Of a DNA stretch of 64,000 bases, positions 16,550 to 25,798 are shown one piece after another. The notes under the pieces were generated by a model that was not told the DNA's origin, made no database searches, and was given only the letters and a program-made list of their open reading frames with translations. The DNA lies in assembly GCA_018433885.1 (NCBI GenBank), contig JAHDQK010000003.1, positions 62,001 to 126,000 on the forward strand. The letters run 5' to 3'. The stretch is from Candidatus Cloacimonadota bacterium. GTDB taxonomy: Bacteria; Cloacimonadota; Cloacimonadia; Cloacimonadales; Cloacimonadaceae. The translations under genes were made by a program, and so were the position numbers. The stretch's first letter is position 1, and each line of letters starts with the position of its first letter.

Positions 16550-19500
16550 AGACGCTGGTCAATGAATATGTTGGCGTAGCTTCACGCTTTACCCGGTCTG
16601 TTAACCTTAATGCCGACTACAGCAGGGAAACCCAGGACTACGGATACATCGTCACCGGAAATGTGCTCTCTTCTTTAACCCAAATCCTCTCCGGACTGAT
16701 CAAGAAGGGTGGACAGAAGTCGTATTGCCTGTTTGGCTTATACGGATCTGGTAAATCAGCTTTTGCGGTATACTTGGCTCAGCTTCTCTCGATGGATAAC
16801 GGGCAGGGGCAGAAAGCACGGGAACTGCTAAGAGGCAAAGCCATTGATCCCAAGATTGAGAACTTCCTGACTGATAGAAACAAGTCCTCTTATCTTCCGG
16901 TCTTGGTAACCGGCAGACGCAGACCTATAAACCAACTGGTCATGGAGAGTGTGATCGAGGCTCTGCGTCAGCTCCCAGGCAGGAAAGACAACCTGGAACT
17001 GCTCAACGAGCTTGAAGAGCAGTTGAAAGCTGAATTATGGCATGATTCCCAGATTGTGCTGCAAGCCATGGATAAACTGGGTATTGCGTCAAAAAAGGCG
17101 GGTTTTGCGGGTGTCCTGCTGATAGTTGATGAAGCCGGCAAATCTTTCGAGTACGCACTCAGCGACCGGGAGGGCGGAGATGTGTTCATCCTGCAGGAAC
17201 TGGCTGAACATGCGGAAAGGCTGAGCAAGTATTCCATGCTGTTCGTTATTACTTTGCACCAGCAAATGGATAGCTACAGCGAGCTACTTTCCCGGACCAA
17301 CAGGGCTGAGTGGGCAAAAATCCAGGAACGCTTCGCAAACATCCGTTTCGCAGAACCTGCAAGCAGCACGATACAGATGCTGGCCGAGGCAATAAAACCC
17401 CTAAAAAGTGCCCCAAAGGACGTTAAACAGGCTCTTGAGCGGGTAATCAAGAACCTGCTGAAAATGGAAAGCATAATCCCACCTGGTCTCACTCACGAAT
17501 CATTTGCAAAATCCGTTCATAAAGCTTGGCCGATTCACCCCACACTGTTGCTTGCTCTGCCGTACATTTTCAGGAGATTCGCACAAAATGAGCGTTCGAT
17601 TTTCTCATACTTAGCCAGCGAAGAGTATGCCGGATTCCAAAACTCGATCCGGGAAAACGTGGTTGAAGACGATCATGGTTTCATCCGGATCAAAGACATC
17701 TACGATTATCTGCTATCAAACTACGAGATAGGGCTATCCCGAAACCCGCATTCAAAGAAGATGCTGGAAGCCAATGACGTGATCAACAGCAGGTCCCGGT
17801 TAACGGAGACCCAAACCTATGCCTTGAAAACCATCGCGGTATTGAACTCACTGTCCGAGATCAGCCCACTCAGAGCTACTAGGGATATGCTGGAACTCTG
17901 CCTACCGCAGAGTGCTGAGATCGAAAGCCTACTTCAGAGCCTGGTTGAGCAATCATTGATCACTTTCCGCAAGCTTGACAGCAGCTACCGCATCTGGGAA
18001 GGCAGCGATGTAGACTTGGAGGAACGCCTTAATGAAGCCAGGAGGCACTTGCACTTTGATACGCAGTTGTTCCTGGATACCATAGGCAAACACCTTAAGC
18101 AAAAACGTATGGTAGCCCGACGGCACAGCCTTGTAGCCGGAATGATACGCCACTTCTCGATAGAATACTCGGACAGTTTAACTGATGCCAGCAGTATGCT
18201 GGAGCGGGAACTAGCGGAAGGAGCCTCAGGCCTGGTTATGGTTCTGATACCTAACGAGCATTTCTCAAATCTGGTTGAGGAAGTTCAAGCAGTCACAAAG
18301 AAAAACCCCCAACTATTGGTTGCGATTCCCAGGCAGATGGACAGCTTGAGCGGGGTTGTGAATGAATTGGCTTGTCTGAAGTGGGTAGAAGAGCACACAG
18401 ACGAATTGAGGGATGACCGCATTGCCCGCCGCGAACTGAACCTGAGGATATCCGCCTACGAACAGGAACTCAGCAAAAGGGCATATACCATCATTGATCC
18501 CAGGCCAAATCCCCTGGGAAATGAGTGCCTGTGGTTCTGGCTGGGAGAACAGCAAGAAGCGAGCAATCCTGTGGATGTCAGCAAATTGCTCTCCAAGGCC
18601 TGTGACGTTCTCTTTCATAAAAGTCCGGTTCTACGTAACGAACTCATCTCCAGGGATGATATCTCAAGCGCCGCATCAGCAGCCCGCAGAACTCTGATGG
18701 AACTGATCCTGACGAATCCCGATCAAGAAACCCTTGGTATGACAGGGTACCCACCGGAAAGAAGTATCTACGAATCCATCCTCAAAGCCTCCAGCATGCA
18801 TGTGTATGATGAGAAGCTCGCATGCTGGAAGTTTCAAGCACCTCCGAATGGCAACTTCGTAAACCTGCGCCCTGCTTGGCAGCTGATTGAGAAGAGCGTT
18901 TTCAATGATAAGCTGGAAGAGATGGAACTCACAGATATATACGCCAAACTCAGGAAGGCGCCCTTTGGCCTGCCGGAGGGGATATTCCCAATCTTGATAA
19001 CAGTTTTTTTCGTAGTGCACCAGGGAGAAGTGTTTTTGTACCGGGAGGGAACCTTTTTACCAGAACCTCAACCCGGCCATTTCGACCTTTTGCAAAGGCG
19101 CTTGGATCTGTTTTCGATAAAGGGTGTGAGACTTGAAGGCATCACCCTCAGAATAGTGGAAAGACTGGCCGGTAGCCTTAATACAACTCCCAAGATAGCT
19201 TCAGTAGTCAGGGCTTTGTACAGAAGCTTCTCTTCATTACCCAATCTTACTTTGAAATCAGGAAGAATTGCCGATCCACAAGCCCTGCAGGTTAGAGAAG
19301 CTTTCTTGAATGCCGGTTCTCCCGAGAGCTTGCTGTTCAAAGAGCTACCCCGGTGCTTTGGGATAGAGATTGTAGGCTCCAAACATGCTTCAGCCGATGA
19401 TTTTGACGCCTATTTCAATGGTTTGAATGGAGCCTTGCAGCATTTGGCAAGACACGCGCAGGAAGTCCTCTCTGTAGCCAGAGACAAACTTCTCACAAGC

Positions 19501-19941
19501 TGCGAATTGGATATTGGAGAGACCGGTTGGCTGGAGTTGGAGGATCGCTGTAGAGTGCTGGCAGACAGGATTAACCACAGTGAACTGACACCCTTTATCA
19601 ACAGCGTCTTAAATGGCGCCAGAGAAAATCACGATCCCACTCCAGCTCTATCCAACGTGAGTAAGAGGTCATTTGAACAATGGCTGGATTCGGATATCGA
19701 CAGATTTGAAGGATTGGCCAGGGGGATGGGAGATCTGTTCCTCCATTACTGGAACAGCTTTGGATCGCTAAAGCCGGAAAACCACAATGGAAAAACCGAG
19801 CAAGCATCCATGTTTCGACAGGAGATTCGGAACCAGATCTCCAATATGAAAAGCAATCTACCCATAAATGAGATCCGCAGAATAATCCAGGAACTGCTGA
19901 CGGAACTGCAAGAGGATGAGGACACTAATGGCAATGACTAA
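16546..19941 (+). CDS. sspC: Large P-loop ATPase SspC
   Basis: A 1131-residue cytoplasmic protein. Walker A is GLYGSGKS (64-71) and Walker B is LLIVDEAGKS (191-200), followed by an AAA-like sensor stretch (LFVITLHQQMDSY). The long C-terminal part is helical without a recognisable enzymatic motif. SspC is the ATPase of the SspABCD modification machine and is thought to power or gate DNA handling with the SspB nickase. It overlaps sspB by 4 nt and is followed 22 nt later by sspD, whose ribosome site is GTGGGGG. Sampled G+C is 47-53%. Confidence 0.85.
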   Translation: MKTLVNEYVGVASRFTRSVNLNADYSRETQDYGYIVTGNVLSSLTQILSGLIKKGGQKSYCLFGLYGSGKSAFAVYLAQLLSMDNGQGQKARELLRGKAIDPKIENFLTDRNKSSYLPVLVTGRRRPINQLVMESVIEALRQLPGRKDNLELLNELEEQLKAELWHDSQIVLQAMDKLGIASKKAGFAGVLLIVDEAGKSFEYALSDREGGDVFILQELAEHAERLSKYSMLFVITLHQQMDSYSELLSRTNRAEWAKIQERFANIRFAEPASSTIQMLAEAIKPLKSAPKDVKQALERVIKNLLKMESIIPPGLTHESFAKSVHKAWPIHPTLLLALPYIFRRFAQNERSIFSYLASEEYAGFQNSIRENVVEDDHGFIRIKDIYDYLLSNYEIGLSRNPHSKKMLEANDVINSRSRLTETQTYALKTIAVLNSLSEISPLRATRDMLELCLPQSAEIESLLQSLVEQSLITFRKLDSSYRIWEGSDVDLEERLNEARRHLHFDTQLFLDTIGKHLKQKRMVARRHSLVAGMIRHFSIEYSDSLTDASSMLERELAEGASGLVMVLIPNEHFSNLVEEVQAVTKKNPQLLVAIPRQMDSLSGVVNELACLKWVEEHTDELRDDRIARRELNLRISAYEQELSKRAYTIIDPRPNPLGNECLWFWLGEQQEASNPVDVSKLLSKACDVLFHKSPVLRNELISRDDISSAASAARRTLMELILTNPDQETLGMTGYPPERSIYESILKASSMHVYDEKLACWKFQAPPNGNFVNLRPAWQLIEKSVFNDKLEEMELTDIYAKLRKAPFGLPEGIFPILITVFFVVHQGEVFLYREGTFLPEPQPGHFDLLQRRLDLFSIKGVRLEGITLRIVERLAGSLNTTPKIASVVRALYRSFSSLPNLTLKSGRIADPQALQVREAFLNAGSPESLLFKELPRCFGIEIVGSKHASADDFDAYFNGLNGALQHLARHAQEVLSVARDKLLTSCELDIGETGWLELEDRCRVLADRINHSELTPFINSVLNGARENHDPTPALSNVSKRSFEQWLDSDIDRFEGLARGMGDLFLHYWNSFGSLKPENHNGKTEQASMFRQEIRNQISNMKSNLPINEIRRIIQELLTELQEDEDTNGND

Positions 19942-19963
19942 TAAACAACCGTGGGGGTCATAG

Positions 19964-20779
19964 ATGGAAAACAAGGTTAGACACATACTGGCACTATCCG
20001 GAGGCAAAGACAGTTCCGCACTTGCCATATATATGCGCAGCAAGGGAATAGATATGGATTATGTGTTTTGCGATACTGAGAAAGAACTTGACGAGACATA
20101 TGAATACATGAACAAGCTTGAGGCGTATCTTGGGAAGAAAATCCACTATTTAAAGTATGCAGATGGTTATGGTTTTGACGATATTCTAGAGATCAAGAAT
20201 GGCTTTTTACCTTCACCTGAGTCAAGATGGTGTACTGATTACTTAAAACTGAAACCTTATGAGAGGTTCATAGGTAATGATGAGGTCATCAGTTATGTAG
20301 GCATACGGGCTGATGAGGCCCAGAGGAAAGGATATATATCGACCAAACCAAATATCAGAACGGTGTTTCCCTTTATCGAGGATAACATCGGCAAAGAAGA
20401 GGTGTATCGCATCCTTAAAGAATCCGGCCTTGGAGTTCCCAGCTATTACAACTGGAGATCACGCTCCGGCTGCTATTTTTGCTTTTTCCAGCAGAAAAGG
20501 GAGTGGATAGGACTCTACGAAAACCACCCCGATCTATTCAAGAAGGCGGCAGCCTATGAAAAGATAGGCGATGGCCCCCGTGACACCTATACCTGGAATC
20601 AGGGTGAAAGCCTATACGACCTGATCAAACCTGAGCGGATCGCACAGATAAAGTCAGATTATATCAAGCGCCAGGAAAGGGAAAAGAGCAGGTTTTCTGC
20701 CAAGCAAAGGTTGGTGGATGTCTTTGACGATACTGAGTATGAGAGCCCCGATAAGGCATGCCTGATCTGCCATCTTTAG
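19964..20779 (+). CDS. sspD: PP-loop sulfurtransferase SspD (PAPS reductase-like)
   Basis: A 271-residue protein of the PAPS-reductase/ATP-pyrophosphatase family. The PP-loop SGGKDSS is at 12-18, followed by a strand ending YVFCDTEKELDETYEY and the RWCTDYLK motif of these enzymes. Further cysteines (GCYFCF and a C-terminal ACLICHL) could bind an iron-sulfur cluster, as reported for DndC. SspD activates DNA for sulfur incorporation using ATP. A 3-nt gap separates it from the cysteine desulfurase that should feed it with sulfur. Confidence 0.85.
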   Translation: MENKVRHILALSGGKDSSALAIYMRSKGIDMDYVFCDTEKELDETYEYMNKLEAYLGKKIHYLKYADGYGFDDILEIKNGFLPSPESRWCTDYLKLKPYERFIGNDEVISYVGIRADEAQRKGYISTKPNIRTVFPFIEDNIGKEEVYRILKESGLGVPSYYNWRSRSGCYFCFFQQKREWIGLYENHPDLFKKAAAYEKIGDGPRDTYTWNQGESLYDLIKPERIAQIKSDYIKRQEREKSRFSAKQRLVDVFDDTEYESPDKACLICHL

Positions 20780-20782
20780 ATT

Positions 20783-21919
20783 ATGATTTACTTAGATTAT
20801 AGCGCCACTACGCCATGCGCCCCACAAGTCCTGGCTGCCATGGCACCCTACTTTCGTGACCGTTTCGGAAACCCCAGCAGCTCTCACGCATTCGGCAGGG
20901 AGGCAAAGGCTGCGGTGGAAAAAGCGAGATTGCAGCTTGCCGAGTTTGTCGGTTGCGGTCCCGGTGAAATAGTTTTCACCTCAGGAGCTACAGAAAGCAA
21001 TAACCTGATCTTCTTATCCTTATTGCTGGACGTAAAAGAGACAAGACGAAAGATCGCAGTGTCCGCAATTGAACACAAATCGGTGCTGCTTCCAGCCAAA
21101 AACCTCGGCACACGAGGTTTTGATCTAACCTTGCTGCCTGTTACCAGTAATGGAATTGTGGATATCAACGTCGCCCGAAAATTGATCACGGAAGATACAG
21201 CCTTGGTTTCCGTGCATACTGCCAACAATGAGATAGGCACCATACAACCTGTGAAGGAACTGGCAGAAATCGCCCATCGGGTTGGAGCGAAGTTTCATAC
21301 CGATGCCGCTCAAGCACTTGGGAAAATGCCCTTCGATGCTCAGCAATTAGACTGTGACCTGGCATCTTTTAGTTCCCACAAAATTTACGGCCCCAAGGGC
21401 ATTGGTGCTCTCTATATCAGAGGTGGGAGCCGTAAATGGCCTTGGGATTATCCTCTATACGGCGGGGGACAGGAATCGGGTATTAGACCAGGAACTTACA
21501 ATGTTCCAGCTATTGTTGGTTTTGGGGAAGCTTGCGATATAATGAGTCTTAATTGTAGTCATTTCCTTAGAAAGCTATCCAGTTTGACACAAGCATTCGA
21601 GAAACTGCTTTCTGCCCAACATAGTCCTTTTCTGATTCACTGCCAAGAATCACCCAGAATCGGTGGTTTATCTAGTATTTATTTGAATTCGCCAAAGGCA
21701 GAACTGATTTTAGAGCATCTTTCTGGAGTAGCCATAAGTAAAGCTTCGGCATGCAACTCAAGTTCATTGGAGAAATCCCATGTTATTCAAGCTATCAATT
21801 CAGACTATTCATTGTCAGATAAAACAATAAGAGTTTCATTTGGTTTGGAAACCGATGATTCTAATGTCGCAGATCTTTTTAATGATCTGATGAATTCAGT
21901 CCAGGTGATTCACAAGTGA
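20783..21919 (+). CDS. sspA: Cysteine desulfurase SspA (NifS/IscS/DndA-like)
   Basis: A 378-residue PLP enzyme that takes sulfur from cysteine. It has the family opening YLDYSATTPCAPQV, TSGATESNN, the PLP-site strand FHTDAAQALGK, the PLP lysine in SSHKIYGPKG, and the active-site Cys in the ASACNSSS loop followed by KSHVIQAI. It is encoded within the operon, whereas many Dnd and Ssp loci rely on a housekeeping IscS. From about 21530 to its end sampled G+C falls from 48% to about 35%, so the C-terminal third and the start of sspF appear to share a different history from the front. Its stop overlaps the GTG of sspF. Confidence 0.9.
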   Translation: MIYLDYSATTPCAPQVLAAMAPYFRDRFGNPSSSHAFGREAKAAVEKARLQLAEFVGCGPGEIVFTSGATESNNLIFLSLLLDVKETRRKIAVSAIEHKSVLLPAKNLGTRGFDLTLLPVTSNGIVDINVARKLITEDTALVSVHTANNEIGTIQPVKELAEIAHRVGAKFHTDAAQALGKMPFDAQQLDCDLASFSSHKIYGPKGIGALYIRGGSRKWPWDYPLYGGGQESGIRPGTYNVPAIVGFGEACDIMSLNCSHFLRKLSSLTQAFEKLLSAQHSPFLIHCQESPRIGGLSSIYLNSPKAELILEHLSGVAISKASACNSSSLEKSHVIQAINSDYSLSDKTIRVSFGLETDDSNVADLFNDLMNSVQVIHK

Positions 21920-24198
21920 GATACAATGGAGGAATGGTGATAGAAGAATTCTCAAAGTTAATTCATGGTCTTAGAAAAGACCAGCATTACAAGCCGCACA
22001 AACATATTTGTATGCTTGCAGCCATTATATACCTTGAAGAAAGAGAATTTTCCGAGAATAGGATACATTATAACGATGCCTTTAAGAGAATCTTTAGCTC
22101 ACTATTTCTGAAGTACTCAAAAGATGATGATAGGGATAGGTCTTATAACCCCTTTTTCCATTTACGATCATTACCCATATGGATTCTAGTCCCAAATCTT
22201 GGAAGAGAAAAGGAACTTGCTGAATCGACATCGATAAGCGGGCCATCTCATTTGATTACACTCGTCTCGTACGCTCATTTAAGAGATGAAGAATTCAACT
22301 TCTTAAAGATGGCAGAGCAAAGAAAAATCGTTAAACAGATTATTATCGACATATTGAGAGATTATGCCAATAATGATATCGATCAAGAACAACCTCAGAA
22401 TAGTGAGGGGGATAACGCACGAGGTGATTCAGTCTTGTTCTGTGATTATTTAAGTTCTCTGATTAGTACAAACATCTTCAATGAAAACGCCATAGCGGAA
22501 GCACAAGCTGTAAATCCACTCTTTGGGACCATTCACACGACGCACCCGCTAGTGCATATACTGGACAAGGAGTTAAGACAGAAAACAGGCAAGCATGTCA
22601 TTCTAACAGGACATGCCGGCGATGGCAAAACAACTATTGCAGTAGATATCATCAAACAATTGCGAGGCTTGCCGCTCTCTACCATGCTAGAAAAGCCGCT
22701 TAAAAGGCGAGAGGAAATTGAAGAGCACCGACTAAGCATCATCAAAGATTTCAGCGAGCGAGAAGGAAAAGCGGACCAAACCTTGATCGAAGAATTGAAA
22801 GCCGGACAACGCAGATTCATGATCATTTCTAACACAGGAACGCTGTTGGATTTCTTCAAGGGGAACGCACAGGCCTGGCAAATCAATTCTGTTGAGGCTG
22901 AGAGCAGGATATTGACAGCGATTAGCCAGAAGAAAGGTGCCGCTGAAGTGGAATTTGCGGGAGTGGAGTTCATCGTTTACAATCTGGCCTATATAGACAA
23001 TCTAAAGCTGGCAGAAAATATCTTTACGAGGATGCTGGAGCCCGAAAATTGGATAGGATGCGGTTCCTGCTCACGAGAGAGTTTCTGCCCCGTAAAGCAT
23101 AATGTGGAACTAATCCGTTCTGCCCAGGAGCAGGTGACACATAGGCTGTTCTTACTTTACAGGCGCTTGTATGAGTATGGCACCAGGCTAACCATCAGGC
23201 AGCTTACATCTCACTTGGCCTACATCATCAGCAGCGGGATCAATGCCGCAAATGTACACAAGAAGATGTCGCAGATGAAATCCGAATACCTTTTCTTTAA
23301 CAGGTTGTTCGGTGATGACGGTAAGAGCCCAGATGTCGCCGCAAGCGAGATGAAAGCGATTGTGGAGCTGAAACGGCAAAGCCTGGGCACCATATTCAAT
23401 TCCGGCATAGAGATGAATCTCTGGCTTAAGCCATCTGTTCATGGCACAATCAGGGTGCTACCTGCGGTTAAGGAGCTGTTTTCCGATATGCGCAAGAAAG
23501 GAATGGCATCCCTTACTGTAAGCGGAGCCGGATCTACGCCTGAGCAAGCCCGCAGACAATTGCGCAGACTCCTTTATTTCTTTGTGAACGATGAGGTTGC
23601 TGACTCCCAAGTAATGATCGATTTTCTAAACTCACCCAATATCTTGTATTGGCAGGAATGGCAACAGAAAGGGTCAGTATTGGATAAAGCATACCGTGCC
23701 AAATATACGAACATGGTCTTCCATGTTATACAAGAGCATTTTACCGGTGTGAGGATGCCGGAAGGCATGGGCACCCAAGACAGTAGATTGTACATCACAT
23801 TGTCCCGCAAGCAAAGCGAAGTACGGCAAAGCGCCCAGATCGTGATAGCCGAATTGGACTGGTCTCAGAGCGTGATTCTGGAACTTGATAGATCAAGCAA
23901 CGCGGCCGGAGCGGAATACGTTGAACTTGCCTTAAAAGGTCAGGGAGTGCTTAAGGGAGTAACTCTGAGGCTGGGCTTACCGTTTTTGGATTACGTAACC
24001 CATAGGCATTACGGTGAGATCGGAAACCTCTTGAACGCCGCATATAAAGAGCGGTTGGAGCATTTTAAGCTACAGGTGCTCAAGAAAACCGCCTCCCTAA
24101 ACGACGATATGATGCTGGTCAGACTACGCAATGACAACAGATTCAAGAGACAGAAATTCAGCATTAGCGACCAAGCAGTGGAGGTGTTTGATGTCTAA
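21916..24198 (+). CDS. sspF: SspF/DptF-like ATPase with extra N-terminal PT-reader-like domain
   Basis: A 760-residue protein from a GTG that overlaps the sspA stop (GTGA); an ATG at 21934 is possible but sits almost on its GGAGG. From about residue 195 it resembles DptF/SspF: Walker A GHAGDGKT (232-239) in ILTGHAGDGKTTIAVDI, and a Cys-rich stretch (IGCGSCSRESFCPVKH) that may bind metal. Residues about 10-130 look like the N-terminal domain of proteins named phosphorothioated-DNA-binding restriction endonucleases: YKPHKHICMLAAII, ENRIHYNDAF and NPFFHLRSLPIW. The DNA for this part is about 33% G+C at points sampled, against 50% for the ATPase. SspFGH is the restriction arm. Confidence 0.75.
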   Translation: MRYNGGMVIEEFSKLIHGLRKDQHYKPHKHICMLAAIIYLEEREFSENRIHYNDAFKRIFSSLFLKYSKDDDRDRSYNPFFHLRSLPIWILVPNLGREKELAESTSISGPSHLITLVSYAHLRDEEFNFLKMAEQRKIVKQIIIDILRDYANNDIDQEQPQNSEGDNARGDSVLFCDYLSSLISTNIFNENAIAEAQAVNPLFGTIHTTHPLVHILDKELRQKTGKHVILTGHAGDGKTTIAVDIIKQLRGLPLSTMLEKPLKRREEIEEHRLSIIKDFSEREGKADQTLIEELKAGQRRFMIISNTGTLLDFFKGNAQAWQINSVEAESRILTAISQKKGAAEVEFAGVEFIVYNLAYIDNLKLAENIFTRMLEPENWIGCGSCSRESFCPVKHNVELIRSAQEQVTHRLFLLYRRLYEYGTRLTIRQLTSHLAYIISSGINAANVHKKMSQMKSEYLFFNRLFGDDGKSPDVAASEMKAIVELKRQSLGTIFNSGIEMNLWLKPSVHGTIRVLPAVKELFSDMRKKGMASLTVSGAGSTPEQARRQLRRLLYFFVNDEVADSQVMIDFLNSPNILYWQEWQQKGSVLDKAYRAKYTNMVFHVIQEHFTGVRMPEGMGTQDSRLYITLSRKQSEVRQSAQIVIAELDWSQSVILELDRSSNAAGAEYVELALKGQGVLKGVTLRLGLPFLDYVTHRHYGEIGNLLNAAYKERLEHFKLQVLKKTASLNDDMMLVRLRNDNRFKRQKFSISDQAVEVFDV

Positions 24199-25798
24199 CT
24201 CAACCTTTCCTTACGATGCCAAATCGGAACAAGCATACAAGAGCAATCCTGCCATAAGGCTTTTTGGAAACAGATTTAGTACTGACCAGACAAGTTTAGA
24301 ATTGTTGGGCGAATTCTTACTGATAACTACTTCTGTAAAGGAGATCGAGGGCAAAGAACTGAGATCAGCTCTTCCCCCTTTGGATGACATCCATTCTTGG
24401 AGCAATTCCAAGTTAAAATACTCCCCAAAAATCAAATTGAATCTTAAGCTGTTTGCTTTCTTAAGTTCATCCAGACTGGATTCAAGACACCTTACCCACA
24501 TAGAGCATTACACCCAGCTAATACAGGAACTCAAAAAAAGAATCAAGGTAGATAGCAATGATAAGACTCAGGTAGTAAAGACACTTGAGAATTTACTACT
24601 TGGCTTTCAGGGTGCAGGAACAAGTCGAACATGGTGTGCACAGTCATTTATTCCCATTAGTCGTGGCCTAGTTGCTGGTGAAGCTATCTGGAATGAAACA
24701 AAGGCTAAAAGTCATTATGCAGAATCTTGGAGCTATGTTCTCGATAATGCCAAACTTTACTTTTCATTGAATAAACATAGATTCTTAGCAAGAGGAGGAG
24801 AACTCCTGTATCTACAGATATGCAATGCAATGAAGCAAAGCCCGGATGCAATACAATCCTGGAACCAGGAAGCAAAACTTGAATTCAGCACAGAAGAGTT
24901 AGAGCCGGGAAAGTTGCTTAACAGTTTGGAGAGGGGGCTGGCAAATTTTTTTAGCGCTTGTCCTAAGTTTATCGATGACCTGGCTGAGTTCATCGATGAC
25001 AAGCTAGATCCTGAAACAGCCGCAAAGACAGACATGCACGAACAGCAACCGAGGTTTGTAGAAGCCGGTTGGTGCAATAGCGCAACCTGGCAGGAAGGCT
25101 ACCTGTTGGCAGTGGAAATGAACAGAATATTGTCATCCGGCCTGGATGTGATGGACAGCGTTTACTACCTAGAGACCTTATTCATGCTGCATACCCTGAG
25201 GAATCTAATCATGCAGAGCTCCAGGTGTTTAAGCAATGGAGAAGCAAAATGGCCTGGCTACTATATGGCTATAAACAGGTCTGACGAGGAGAATGGGACG
25301 CTCAAGCGGATATCGCATCAGAGCCTCAAAAACATCGAAAAAACCATCTATATGGCTATCCGCTCGCATATGCAGGATACGGATATAGTTCAGGATGAGA
25401 AGATCCTCAAAGAAGCCGATACACGTTCCGGGCACAAGTTTTTCTTAAAAATGGCAAAGCAAGCCGGTTTGGTGATCCCCAAGCGGGGTGCTTGGGCTCG
25501 ATTTGTTTTAACTCCCCAGATACTCAGGGTGCTGGTAACTACCATTGTGCCGCAGCAGGGGAGGATAACATATGAAACATTTAAACAATTGATTAGAGCG
25601 AGGTGGGGCATGGTGTTTGACGAGGATGGATTTGGCGAGTGCTGCGAATGGCTGGGGGTGGAAAAGGTATATCTTTCCAGCGATACAGATGCCTGGCTAC
25701 TTGAAATGCTGGCAGAAAGCGGCCTCCTGATGCATTTGTCGGACTCCTGCGCCTTGGTGTTGCACCCCAACCAAGGGAATGATGGAGCTGGATCATGA
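24191..25798 (+). CDS. sspG: SspG/DptG-like restriction subunit
   Basis: About 535 residues from ATG 24191, which has GGAGGT upstream and overlaps the sspF stop by 8 nt; a frame opening at 24131 is inside sspF and is not used. No enzymatic motif is visible. The protein is soluble, mostly helical, with a short acidic segment in the middle and a winged-helix-like end. Identification as SspG/DptG rests on position between SspF- and SspH-like genes and on size, not on a motif. Sampled G+C is about 33% near 24550 and 53% near 25650. Its TGA overlaps the next ATG. Confidence 0.65.
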   Translation: MSNSTFPYDAKSEQAYKSNPAIRLFGNRFSTDQTSLELLGEFLLITTSVKEIEGKELRSALPPLDDIHSWSNSKLKYSPKIKLNLKLFAFLSSSRLDSRHLTHIEHYTQLIQELKKRIKVDSNDKTQVVKTLENLLLGFQGAGTSRTWCAQSFIPISRGLVAGEAIWNETKAKSHYAESWSYVLDNAKLYFSLNKHRFLARGGELLYLQICNAMKQSPDAIQSWNQEAKLEFSTEELEPGKLLNSLERGLANFFSACPKFIDDLAEFIDDKLDPETAAKTDMHEQQPRFVEAGWCNSATWQEGYLLAVEMNRILSSGLDVMDSVYYLETLFMLHTLRNLIMQSSRCLSNGEAKWPGYYMAINRSDEENGTLKRISHQSLKNIEKTIYMAIRSHMQDTDIVQDEKILKEADTRSGHKFFLKMAKQAGLVIPKRGAWARFVLTPQILRVLVTTIVPQQGRITYETFKQLIRARWGMVFDEDGFGECCEWLGVEKVYLSSDTDAWLLEMLAESGLLMHLSDSCALVLHPNQGNDGAGS

